Part shown: in pieces, positions 12,801 through 24,100 of the stretch
How positions within the stretch are numbered: the first letter of the stretch is position 1
Layout of the letters: the number at the start of each line of letters is the position of its first letter
Source of the DNA: Mugil cephalus
Lineage: Eukaryota > Chordata > Actinopteri > Mugiliformes > Mugilidae
Reading direction: 5' to 3'
Length of the DNA stretch: 64,000 nucleotides
Assembly (NCBI RefSeq): GCF_022458985.1
Contig: NC_061786.1
Span: forward strand, 6,352,001 to 6,416,000
Translations under genes and position numbers: made by a program
The notes under the pieces: model-generated
Told to the model about the DNA's origin: nothing
What the model saw: only the letters and a program-made list of their open reading frames with translations
Databases searched by the model: none

Positions 12801-15800
12801 ATTAATATAATTTGCAGCAACAGTAAATGAACTCTAATGAGTCAGTGAGTTTTGAAATCTCGCACTATGCTTCTCGTAATGCTTTAACGGTGCTTTCCAG
12901 AGTGCTCTCTCTTCACACTTTGTCCTTTTTGCATAACCAAGAATGTTGTCTTCAACAGGTGTCTGCTGCTCTGGCCTCCAACATCAACACCATCACAACA
13001 CAGACATTTGTAGCTCTCGGCAGTTCAAGTGCAGGCCTGACCACCAGCCAGATCGCTTCAGTCCCCCCATCAGTGCTGGTTTCCTCTTTGACCACCCTGG
13101 CCTCAGTCAGCACCTGGAGTCAGGACCAAGCCACCACAATTGTCCAAATCATTACCTCCTCAGGCTTCCAGGTAAAGGCCATACACGCCCCCTAAACTGG
13201 CCAATGACAATGTAAACTATTTATTCATTATACCCAATAACGTTAGCAATTTGGTTTAGTCAGCTTTCATTGAATACCCTGGGACATGGCTGTGATGAAC
13301 ATTTTTGTATCAAACAGATCAACAGTGGAGCCGCCCTGGAATCACTCGGCACACTCGTTGTTGGAGTACCTTCTGAGTTGATAGAGAAAGTCGCATCTTC
13401 TGAGCTTCTCAGTGTCTCCAAAAACTTAGCATTTGTCTCCAACCTGCTGGCTGCCCCAACTGTTGTCCAACAGGCCTTCGTCAAAAAGGTACAACATTAA
13501 CTTCTGATTCTACCACAGTGTAGAGTAAACAAATCATTCATTTTTTGAGTATTATAGGCAAAATTCTTGGGAGCAAAAACACTGTGACATATTTAAACAT
13601 CTGGGGCACATTCTATATCTTAGAAAAACACTCCTTAGTGATCACCTAGTCCCTTTCTGTGTTTTTGGGGAAAAAGTACAGATGTTTGGATACATGCAAT
13701 TCTTAATAAAAATACATTTTACTTAATTTATTTTAAATTTCCCAGTTGTTAATACAGAGAGATCTAGAGTTAGTGGATTACAACCTTAATCAAATTTTTT
13801 AAAGACCAATTCAGCGTAATGTGTTACCGCCACTTTTTCCTAAGCTGCAGCCTTGCAAGTGAGTACATAAAATTTTAATGACTTTAATTACCTGCAGATC
13901 ATTTCTGTGGACACAAATCCAGCCAAAGTGGTACAGAATGTCCCCGATGCCATGGCAAGTCAGATCCCAGTGTCCACGCTGCTGTTTTCTGAGGAGACTG
14001 TGAACTTTGATGTGATCAACAGGAAGACATGGACACAAGATCAGGTTAGTGTCATTTTGCATGCAGTGTACCATTCTTCACAGATTAAGTTCAGAGGTCT
14101 GATGCTGACATATTTAAACACACTGACAATAAGAGAAGAAACATCGTTGTAGTAGCATTTCAAGATTGTGTTTTGTGCGTGTGTGTTTTTTTTTTTAAAA
14201 AAAAAGCCACTCTGTTTTTCGTTTTTCTAGAGTGCTATGTTTTTTGGATTACTGGCTACAAAAAATGTGGACATTGAGCAGTAAGTGAACAATTCCCATC
14301 ATTTTTTGTCATATGTTTATTTCGATTTTAATTTATTTTAATTTGGGGTCAATTAATTCCCTTTGTGGTTTTCCATTCTTCCTCACAGACTTTCTCCTTC
14401 AGTACTGCAAGGCTTCACATGCACATCGGTGAACAAAATGACAACAGAAAAGATCCAAGGGCTAGTCCGAGCCAGCAGGCCAAGGAGAGGCAGGGCTAAG
14501 GTGAACCTGAAGGAATCACAGGTAAAATATGCAAATCACTGAATCGCAAAATTACACTTTCTCCGAACCGGATATTTTCAGAACTGATAAGATAAGTTGG
14601 TTATACAATACCAGAATCACAAATTAATTCTTCGACTTCAGGATTATGACACAAACCCCATATTCTTATCTAGTTCAGTGTTGCGTACGGTTGACTTGTA
14701 TACCAATTTCCATTTGTCATTCTCTACAGCTGACTTGCATGTACAACCTGCTCAGTGAAGGCCTCTCACAGAACTTCACAGATTATCCTTCAGACATGCT
14801 TCTCTTCTTCAGGTGTGTGTCGCCAAGCATTTTTTTCTGCACAGACTTCACAATGTGCCAAGGATTTTTAAGAACACTGATTACTGATTTTCCTATCTTT
14901 TATCTTATTACAGCAACACAGATGTCAAGAAAAACAACTGCAGATCATACCTTTCTGCTGTGGGTGCTGCAGACTTCTCTGTGGCCTCCACTGTTTTGAA
15001 CAAGGGTTCTCAGCTGCTCAGTGAAGCCAGGACCTGCTTGGTGAGTACAGTTAAAATGAATGAATTCCTACTGAGACAGTTAACATGAAAGCCTAAACTA
15101 AACTATTTATTTACATCCATAATAAATGTATAGGGTATCAATGTGTCGCAAGTTGCTCTGTCAAGGTAGCATGTCGCTAACTAAATACTATATTTTCAAC
15201 TCCTAGGACATAAATGGCTCGAATCTGAGTCGAGACATTGTGGAAGTTCTTGGAAACATGGCCTGCACACTGGATAGCTCTTACATAGAGAACGGAGATC
15301 CTTTAATTCTGGAGAAACTCAAAGCCTGCAAGGACTTCTCTGACAGTCAGGTGGCTGCTATGGAGAACCTCCTCCTGTCTGGGAAAACACAATACGGGTA
15401 CAGTAATTCAAACAAGTCATTCAGTGAGCAATTGAAAGGATGAGATTGGAGATATTTAACAGTAATTTGTTGTTAAGTATTCATTCTATTCATACATTCT
15501 ATTCCTAATCCTGCTACACGCAAGATTAACTGCATCTAGTTGCTATTTCCTAAATTTCAAAAATAGACAGTTACTAAGAAAGTCTCCTCAGTCAGGAGGC
15601 CTCAGTCCACAAATATAAAACCTGTGTTATTTTTTAAACCAGTGTATCCTATTTTTAATTGTCTGCAGATCAGACTATATGAAAGACGATAAGGAAAATA
15701 TCCTTTACATGCGATACATCATTTCTATCTTCTATTTTCAGCATTTACACAACCTGGAATGAGCAAACACTGGAAAACCTTGGGATCCTTCCTCTGTATT

Positions 15801-18800
15801 TCACAAGAAACGTCTGGGGCCAGTTCAAAACTGTATGTGTCTTGACACTTTGTAGTCCATTAATATTCATTTGAAATGCCTTGTATAGAAAGGGATACCT
15901 GATATCCATTTCAGATATAAGTTTGTTTTTATATTTCTTGTTTTCAGACAACAAAGAAAAAGTTCCTTAAGTCCTTCATGTCCAATCTGAGGAAAGCAAA
16001 GACAGAGAAGAAGAAGCTCAAGAGACTGTTTAAGCAGCTCAGCCCTGTCATTGCAAAACGCGGAGCAGGTAAACATGTTTTTACAAAGCAGCTGATGAAA
16101 CTGGGGCTGGAACAAGTAGTCAAATGGTAGAAAATGAATAAGTCAGTGTGTTGATGGGTATGTAGCTTTTGCTGAACAGTGACTCCTGCTTCAACTAAAA
16201 TGGTGAATGCTTAAACATAGTGTAATAGTGGTTCCAGTAAACTCGCAGAGAAAAGACATCTTCTGACAGTAGCAGCCTCTGAGTTCACTGAAATGAATGG
16301 TTTATTGTTCATTAAATACAGCTTTTTAATAGAGAAAAAAATATATTTTAACTTGTAATGGGCAGGGTAATCTGTGGTACAAATAACAATACAATTACAG
16401 CCCTAGCTGATTCATTCATTGCCGCTCTTAATTGTTCAAAAGGTTGCACCGTGGGCAACATCACGCAGGTGACAGTGAGCGACCCTTCCTTCCCATTCGG
16501 CTACGACCTGACGCAATTTGACCTCTGCCTGGACGTCCCTGTTCTGAAGGAGAACCTCAACTCTATCTGCGAGAAAGTGAATGACGATGACTTCCAGAAA
16601 ATCATTCTGAGGAAACTCAATGAGGTATTTTGGGAATAAATGGGAATTTAGAGAGTACTTATTCATTTTTATCTTAATTTACAGACATATGAGCAAACAA
16701 AGAGGTTATCATAACAGTAGAGGGGTTGTCAGTGAAATGCCGAACAATAGTCTATGCAAGTTACTGAATATTCTCGATTCTTCCAGGCATTCCCATCGGG
16801 GGTTTCTGATCAGGAAGTCCAAGTGCTTGGCTCAGTGTCTCGTGTGGCATCACTTAATGACATCTCTAAGTGGAACATCACCAAAATTGACACCCTGGCA
16901 GCTCTCATGGAGTCTGAAGATGGACCCTGGGAGGCAGCAAAGGTACAAAAACAGGGAATCACATTGTTTTAAAACATAGGTCTTCAACAGGGTGTGTTGA
17001 CCCCTATTGGTGCGCATATTTTTTAAATTTTCCCCAACAAATTTAAATATCTTTAAATACATATTAACATGAATCTAACATATTTAATGAAGGGGTAACT
17101 GGAGGCAGAAGACGTTATCTTTCTATCAGCACTTCTCTCCTTCAGAGATACAAGAGCTGCCTCAACAGCTCACTGTTTCACACAGAGCACTGCACTAGAC
17201 CTGTCAAAGAAGCTAACAGTGAAGCTATATATATAAATGAATATTTGAACCCATGTATTATTTTTACAGCTTCATATTGAATGCAAAATGTAAATAATAA
17301 TGTGTATTTATAAATAGCACTAGGCTGAGTTTAGTATACAACACATATAGTAGGTAGGGGATCTCTACTTAATCTCTCCAACAGTTTGGGGGTCCCTGGC
17401 CTGAACAATGTTGAAGACCCCTGTTTTAAAGTAAACAATGTTCACGTATGTATTGTGTATGATTTACTCACTTGATGTGTTTTCTTCATGTTGCTCAGAG
17501 CAAAGAAATCATCAACAAGTACCTGAATACGTCCGGTACCTCCCTGGGCAGCACTGAACTGAACGTAATTGACTCCAACCTGTGCTCATTGGACACCAGT
17601 ACGCTGATGACCATCAGCACAGACAGTATCAGGTTAGTATAAGCAGGTAGTGGTAGTTCAGTTATATCTAAATATGACGATGCAGAGATGACGTTGTGAT
17701 ACAGACATAACATTTTGCATAATTTTCTTCATTACCTTGCCAGAAATGCAAACCTTCTGAATGTGGCACCGTGTTCGATCGAACAGAAGAGAGTCCTGTA
17801 TCAAATCAGCAACATTTCATTCAGCTCACTGCTGGCCAGTTCCAGCCGCTGTTATAACTTAATTAAGTCCTACCTAGGTAAGATCCATGTCTGTCTTCCT
17901 TGCTGTTTCTCCGTCTCTCAGAAAATGCGCTAATTGTCCTGGTTCCTTTCCATTCTGACAGGTGGAGCCCCTCCGATGGACATAGCAGCGCTTTCAACAC
18001 AGGACATCAGCATGGATGTGGACATTTTGAAGAGTTTGGATCCTGACGTGATTGCTGTAAGCATACTCGAAGAATTGATAACAAGAATGGCTTTTCATGT
18101 CCATCAGTTTATTTAGTTTTAGTTTCAATATAAAATATGCTGACTGCATTTTACCTTAACCTGTTTGTGAATTAATTTGCAGGTCTGAGGGATATACAGT
18201 AGATCATTGTTGAAATAAACACATCTATATGCTTTATATATACATATATTGATTTTCCAGTATGTGTGACTATTTCCCTGCAATTTTCCTAACTGTTCTG
18301 AAATGTGCAGGGTTTGACCGTGACCGACGTGCAAGGTCTGATGGGAAGCCATCTGCCTGATCTGAAGCTGTTTGAGAATGATACTGTGATTCAGACTTGG
18401 GTGAACCTGCAGCTGCAGTCCGACCTGGACAAATTGGGTCTGGGTCTAGTCAGCAATAGGATCAGCCCGACCACTGCAGTAACCAGCACCAACGGCACCA
18501 CAGGGTCACAAACAGCTGCACCTAATACAAACAGCACTGTGACAGCAACACCAGGTAATGAAATGAAGACTTTTTGTGTATTAAGAGGCAGTCGCCTTCC
18601 AGGTTGTATGGAAGTACACAATGTAGTGAATTTATGGGGTTTGTGGAGTTAAAAAGTGCTGCAAGTTTCTGTATCTTCAAATCTTCGTTGTAGTCTGAGG
18701 AAGAACTTTACAACAAATACAAAGTTTTTTGCATTTGTACTTTACAGTGACTTAATGACAACAAAATCAAAACAGTCTTTTGAGTTGAAGAAGGATTTTA

Positions 18801-19254
18801 TTCTAAGATAGTGTTTAAGTAGCACCATAAATGCTAAGGATCTTGATTTGTTGTGTAGATTGTAAAGATCCTCACTTTGCAGCCTCTACTGTTTTCAGCC
18901 ACAAGAGGGCTCAAGCGAGCCACACAATGTCACTAACTAGATTCAATCTCATCCACAGGAAACACAAATGGCTCAAATGTAACCCAGACACCTTTGGCAA
19001 TAACAACCCCAGGTGGGTGTGCTGTACTTACAGTAAATAGCAGTCTTCAAACCTAATTTAGTGCATAGTGACACCGTATGCTGCATTTTTTATTTTGTGT
19101 CGTTGTAATATCTTAAATTCTAAATGTGTTTTCTGGGCTTTGATTTCTAGCTGCTGCCACAGGTGGGTCAGCGGAGCTTGCAAAATCACAAACGTCCCTG
19201 TTGCTGACTGCTCTGATGTTAACCATGCTACATGTGCTCCACCAACCTGCCTGA
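3845..19254 (+). CDS. msln: Mesothelin-like multi-module GPI-anchored surface protein
   Basis: Exons: 3845-4056, 4167-4270, 4365-4483, 4588-4755, 4965-5164, 5278-5390, 5596-5691, 5811-5981, 6068-6273, 6391-6491, 6590-6708, 7920-8075, 9382-9596, 9744-9829, 9921-10048, 10152-10277, 10558-10748, 10835-10926, 11566-11696, 11897-12021, 12162-12288, 12959-13171, 13318-13488, 13898-14044, 14231-14280, 14389-14521, 14730-14812, 14914-15040, 15207-15397, 15742-15832, 15948-16068, 16443-16624, 16787-16942, 17499-17632, 17744-17877, 17962-18056, 18311-18554, 18959-19012, 19151-19254. All phases agree except exon 5596-5691, which has one base too many. Mesothelin hallmarks: LQGFTCTSVNKMTTEKIQGL, WNITKIDTLAALME, LCSLDTSTL, GGAPPMDIAALS, and LTVTDVQGLMGSHLPDLK followed by DLDKLGLGL. 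A Thr/Asn-rich stalk precedes the hydrophobic end SLLLTALMLTMLHVLHQPA, a GPI-anchor signal as in mammalian mesothelin. Many N-x-S/T sites. Expected at the cell surface, perhaps shed. Orthology to msln itself is inferred; another family member is possible. Confidence 0.85.
3854..5691 (+). repeat. Downstream copy of the duplicated mesothelin-like exon block
   Basis: Partner of 102-1901. It holds exons one to seven of the assembled gene. Six of the seven keep frame; the seventh has a one-base excess near 5600 that the upstream copy lacks. Confidence 0.9.
6709..7919. other. Long intron, no gene seen
   Basis: Intron between exons 11 and 12 of the mesothelin-like gene. A+T-rich, with a short imperfect repeat of cagtaggta at about 7231-7269. 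A stretch near 6930-7060 looks like decayed DNA-transposon sequence, but I cannot name it. Confidence 0.5.
8076..9381. other. Long intron with one antisense exon-like block
   Basis: Intron between exons 12 and 13 of the mesothelin-like gene. Mostly featureless A+T-rich DNA. On the minus strand, 8903-8996 is open and flanked by good splice signals; it is treated as a finding, not a gene. Confidence 0.45.
11056..11230. repeat. Dispersed repeat, related to about 47586-47740
   Basis: Contains cagaatatgagtctggtaac, then a purine-rich run, caattggat, aaccaat and gtaaacaaactcaa. The same order of blocks recurs at 47605-47740, with a weaker match at 48655-48760. Probably a MITE family; the exact ends are not clear. 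Confidence 0.5.
12038..12056. repeat. Poly-A tract
   Basis: Uninterrupted run of A just after the donor site of exon 20 of the mesothelin-like gene. Confidence 0.9.
12678..12714. repeat. (TTTG)n microsatellite
   Basis: Tandem tttg units in the intron before exon 22 of the mesothelin-like gene. Confidence 0.9.
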
Positions 19255-19575
19255 AGTTGGCACCAGGATCCTAATCAATAATCAAAATGTATTCCCTTAA
19301 TATTAATATTTGTGATATTTGTTCACAATCTGTATCTATGTTCTTAAAGTGTGTAACTAATGTGTAATTGAACAGTCACAGGAATCAATATAATGTTATA
19401 TAATGTTTTAAGTGGTGATGTGGGATTTTAATTTTGGGAATGTTTATAGTAACAAATCATTGTCATCATTGTTCACTTATTGTCAGCAGTAAAGTAATGT
19501 GTAGGATATGAAAACATATGTCAGTTTTACTCTTCTAACTGTTGTACCTTAATCTCTATTGTTACATTCTAAATT

Positions 19576-19581
19576 AATAAA
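19576..19581 (+). terminator. Polyadenylation signal of the mesothelin-like gene
   Basis: AATAAA about 320 bases after the stop codon at 19252-19254 and the first clear hexamer downstream, so a 3' UTR of roughly 340 bases is likely. Confidence 0.6.
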
Positions 19582-19599
19582 TGCATACTATCTGTGTGA

Positions 19600-21142
19600 A
19601 TGTGTGTATGTCTGTTGGAAATATAACAAATTGTAGGTCCAGATCATTATGGATTCTGGAGACATTTAATTGGGTTACATTTCTGGGGAGGTGAACACCA
19701 GGCTACGGCATTAGGGTCTGTGTAGAGTCTGGGCCGGTGCAGTAGCTGTAAACCGTAAATACAAACAATGCATAAGCATCTTTGCTAAAATTTTTTAACA
19801 TCTACTGAAGATAAATGAAATCAAGATCAACATGTATTCTTATGTACGTATGCCTTTAAATCCTCACATTCATGTTGAAAGTGTCTCCATGCTGTGTTTG
19901 TATGTTTGAGAAGCTTATAATGATCTTCAACACATTTGTAAGTGGTGAAAGAAATTCTGATTCTCACTTCAAGAAGTTGAAAAAATGCCTTTATTTGATT
20001 ACAAACTGAATGTTCGTAATAAATTCCATGCTAATCGATACTATAGCCTGCGCTCTCAATGTGGATCTAAGTGGTGCACTAGCCAGGGAACAGAAAACAA
20101 AAGTAAAGTAAAAACACTTTCATCCATTTTAGATGAAGGTAGGACACCAATGAAGGGAGTAACATGTAGAAGGTGCAGTATTTTGGCCACATACCATATT
20201 CCCTCTCTCTCTCTGTGCAAGACCACACACGATTAGTGATGATACAATAATGATGATACAAGCTTTGTGTTCTCTGTCCTGTTCAGATTTTAATGCAATC
20301 CTCAAATCTGTGTCTTAACTAAACAGGGAGACAAGTGAAAGGATTATCTTAATTCTGTGGAGGCCAAGAGAGCTTAACTCACTGCAGATCCCATGCAAAT
20401 AAACTAAATGCAGGCTAACTTTGACCTAGACTTGTTTTACTCTCATTCAAAAAAAAAAAAAAAAAACATCAGTGCATATAGTAAATGAGATTTAGTTACC
20501 TTGGCTCACAAATGCATAATTTGTCTACAATACACATATTCACAGAGTAAAAGCAAGTAAAACGTTGCTGCAAATACAAAAACGTGTTGCACATACAGAA
20601 ATGTCCCAGGGTACCCCAAGAAGTGATTAAAATGCTCAGAATAAATGTTAACATATTATTGACTTCAGTCTCCAACTCTGTATGTCATCATATTGTTTGA
20701 ACTGACAAGCTAATCAAAGCACAATCAGAAATCATGCAATCACAATGTTAAAAAAGACACAAACATATTCCATCAACACTGGCATGTATCAAAAGTCATA
20801 AAAACGCATCCAAGCGTCTGTATTTTCTGGTGTTGGATGTATTTTGCAGCATGTGTTGTCAAACTGATAAAGATTTTCTCTTAATTTGATTGTGTATTGT
20901 CTGTTTGCATGTGTTTTCTTAAGATCCAGGCAATTGTTCTCTCTCGACCATCTTACATTTCATTGTAACAAAGAGAAGACATACTGTACAAGGTAAGAAA
21001 ATTTTGCCAATTCCCACTGCCCATGTTTTTTGTTTGTTTTTGTTTTGTTTTTTTGTCTTTTTTTTAATGAAAAGATTGACAAACCCCTTTGGTTAAATTT
21101 ACTTCAGTCTTCTGAATCCTGCTGTTCATCTTCTCCGTCGGG
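19600..21142. other. Intergenic region between the mesothelin-like gene and calpain B
   Basis: The two genes are convergent here. The stretch is A+T-rich and holds a poly-A run at about 20449-20466, a short CT run at 20201-20214 and T-rich DNA at 21028-21066 that may be part of the calpain B 3' UTR. I see no gene. Confidence 0.5.
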
Positions 21143-24100
21143 TTAAGTGTACATCGCAAGGTACAGCCACTGCAAGTAAAGACAGGATAGATCAATGCTG
21201 TGTTTCATATCTGTCTGACAGATACTGTATATGAAAAAGCATGGTCACTGCATCACAACAGATTTAGAATTAGGTGTAAGCATGACATGGACTACTTCCA
21301 ACACAGTGGAGGGCCCATTAAAAAAAAATGTGTGACGGCCTCCTGCCTAGCACGGCCTGTTTTGGTGTGTTTCCTTTGTTGTTTTGTCTTTCAGGTACCT
21401 AGGTGGTAGGCGGAGCTTAGTTCGGCGAACTGAAAGCACCTCTTAGTTTCTCTCTCTTGTTCCATCCTGACGGCACCATGTTTTTGTTTGGTCGGCTTCA
21501 GCTTGATTCTTAATTATTTTGCTTCATCCAACAATTTACATTCAGAACAAGTACATTCACTCATCTACAGACACACTGGTGTCCACACCCCACCTACGTG
21601 GCATTTTCATTGTTATTATATATCCTTGTTTGTTACATAAATTTCTTTACCGTTACGTTACCGTGTATCTTCGCTTTTTGTCATGCCTCATGACAAATGT
21701 AAGTAGCATTAAGATCTTTACTCACCTGTTGTTCGTTGAGAGTTATAGCCATCCCATCAGACAGCTGGCTGAAGATTTCTGTTGAGACAAATACGCTTAA
21801 GACTTATTACTTAAGAACCTATAGCATACTCCCTCCTGCCCTACATCATATTTAAATGCATTGATACTACAGACCCAACTTGATACTGTTACACACGATT
21901 TTCATCTTCCCGACACTCCAATAATACATGGCTCAATAAGTAGCTCAGTAGTACTAAAGTTGCCCCCTGCTCTTCTATAAAACACAAAATATGCAAACAC
22001 CATCCATACACTACGATAAAGGTTCAAACCACCTTTCACTGCAACCTTGCAGCCCACCACCTGAATCAAGGGGTGTGCGCAGACGTTTTTTTGCATGTGC
22101 AGGCACTGAATGGGTCAGCTTGTTGTCAAAATGTCAGTTGCTCCTTCTGTAAGCGTCACAATTTTGATATGTTCCTTGAAGACACCAAATGGACATCAAA
22201 GCACTTCAGTGGAGGCCAACCGATATGTATGTTGCGACACGGTCAAACAGTTGCGCTCGAACACAGAATAAAGACCACATCCATCTACTGTGGGTATATA
22301 GAATCAGAACCTAGGATACATGTGCTGGCCCTTGATGAGAGTAGCTCTCCATATCACAAGTACCAGTAGTCTGTATTCACCACTGAAAAGGATATATTGG
22401 AAGAGCTACAAATGAGCTGGTCTCTCATTGAGAAACTTCAAGTCTAAGTGTGTTGTTGTACACTACAGGCCTTGTGGAAACCCCAGTACCAGTGTGGCAT
22501 CCTAAGTTTATTCAGGGGTTCAGGTTAAATTTCGAATTCATCACATATTTTGCATTTGCCGATCTGAGGAAGTGACGGTAAAAGTTTTCATCTCACTTCA
22601 GCTGCCCAGATTTACTTACCGAACATGCACTCTAAGCGGAAGACCATGTTGATGAAGCTCTCCAGTGTTATGTGTTCAGAGGAGGTGCCGTAACGCACCG
22701 CCATCAACTCCAGCATTTCATCACTGATCCTCTTTCCTGATCCACATACGGGAGAAAAGGAGGAAGGGTTTTATTAGTGCTTTGCAGCCACGTAAAGCTG
22801 TAAAGCTGTGTCTAAATCTTACTGTTTAATAAATCTGTTGTCTGAGTGAGTGCTGATGCTCACACCAAAATCAGTATCGAGCTTGAGGAAAGGATTTTTA
22901 TGCATCCACAATTTTCAGATATTTTGTTTAACAAGTATACCTGTTTGGGCATGGCTGTGCAGCTTGGGCAACATGGTGCTCAGTGGTTAGAACTGCCACC
23001 ACTCAGCACGAGTGGATGGCAGTATATTCCTAACCGTTTATCTTTTTGAATTATTTGGTTCAGAAGTAGTTTTATACACAACCTTTTCAATCATTCTGGT
23101 GAGAACTACTCCAGCAAATATTTGCCGGGTCAATCAAATCGTTTGGCCAGGCTTCATGGCTTTATGACTTTATGACTTTATGGAGGGAAGAGTTACAGTC
23201 AGAGTTTTTTGTATCGTCTCATCTACCTGAAGCTGTGATAGCGCTCCCCAGCTGACTCAGTGACAGTGTCCCTGCCTGTGAAACATCACTACTGAAGAAA
23301 ATGTCCTGGGTAAAGAGAGGTTAGTTATGGGAATCTCCCCGCATTGATAATGCAAGAAACAAAGTTTTACATAATTCATTTGGAAGTATTTGTCTTTAAC
23401 TGACATTTTTAATCTTCCCTTTTCTCCCTCTTACCTTGTACCTGCCAACCTTCTCCCACAGACGCTTAAATTCCTCCCAATTCAGTTTGCCTGTGACAGA
23501 CGTCTTTTTAATCTCAAGTTAAGGCAACAGCACTGTACATGTTGTCTCATGCCTTAGCCCGACAGCTAATCATGTGCCTCATGAAGTAAATGGCAGATAT
23601 GTTCTGGCTCACATAGTGCTTATGTGTTTTATACAACACCATTATTATTAGGGAATTCACCAAATAGGCGGGAGTATACATATTTTTCCAAGTATCACGC
23701 AGAAGGATACATCCATCAGGGCAACCATGCTTCGACAGGCATCGATGCTGAAGCCCCCAGATTTCAAGTCTCCTAAATCAAAAAAGCACAAAAATAATAA
23801 CTTAAAAATGATGCCATACAAGACCTACAAGAGACCTTTGGCTGATTTGCTGGCCAAACCTTTCAGGAGTTTGTCATTCAGGAGTATCTGGAGCTGCTCT
23901 GCGTCCACTTCTGTGTACTGGGAATGAAATGGGAGCAAGGAATGATTCATATTTGGCCCACACGTGTGCACGTCATGATCACAGGTCAAACACACCTTAC
24001 CTGGTTAGAGAACTGACGATCCAGGGTCCTCACATTTCTTTCATTCTCACTATGTTCCACTGGTTGCAAAGGCTGCAAAGTAAACACAATGTGTCACACG

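Noticed and set aside
16620..16979. 119-codon open frame, + strand
   Set aside because: Overlaps mesothelin-like exon 16787-16942 in another frame; the phase-matched frame gives the conserved WNITKIDTL sequence.
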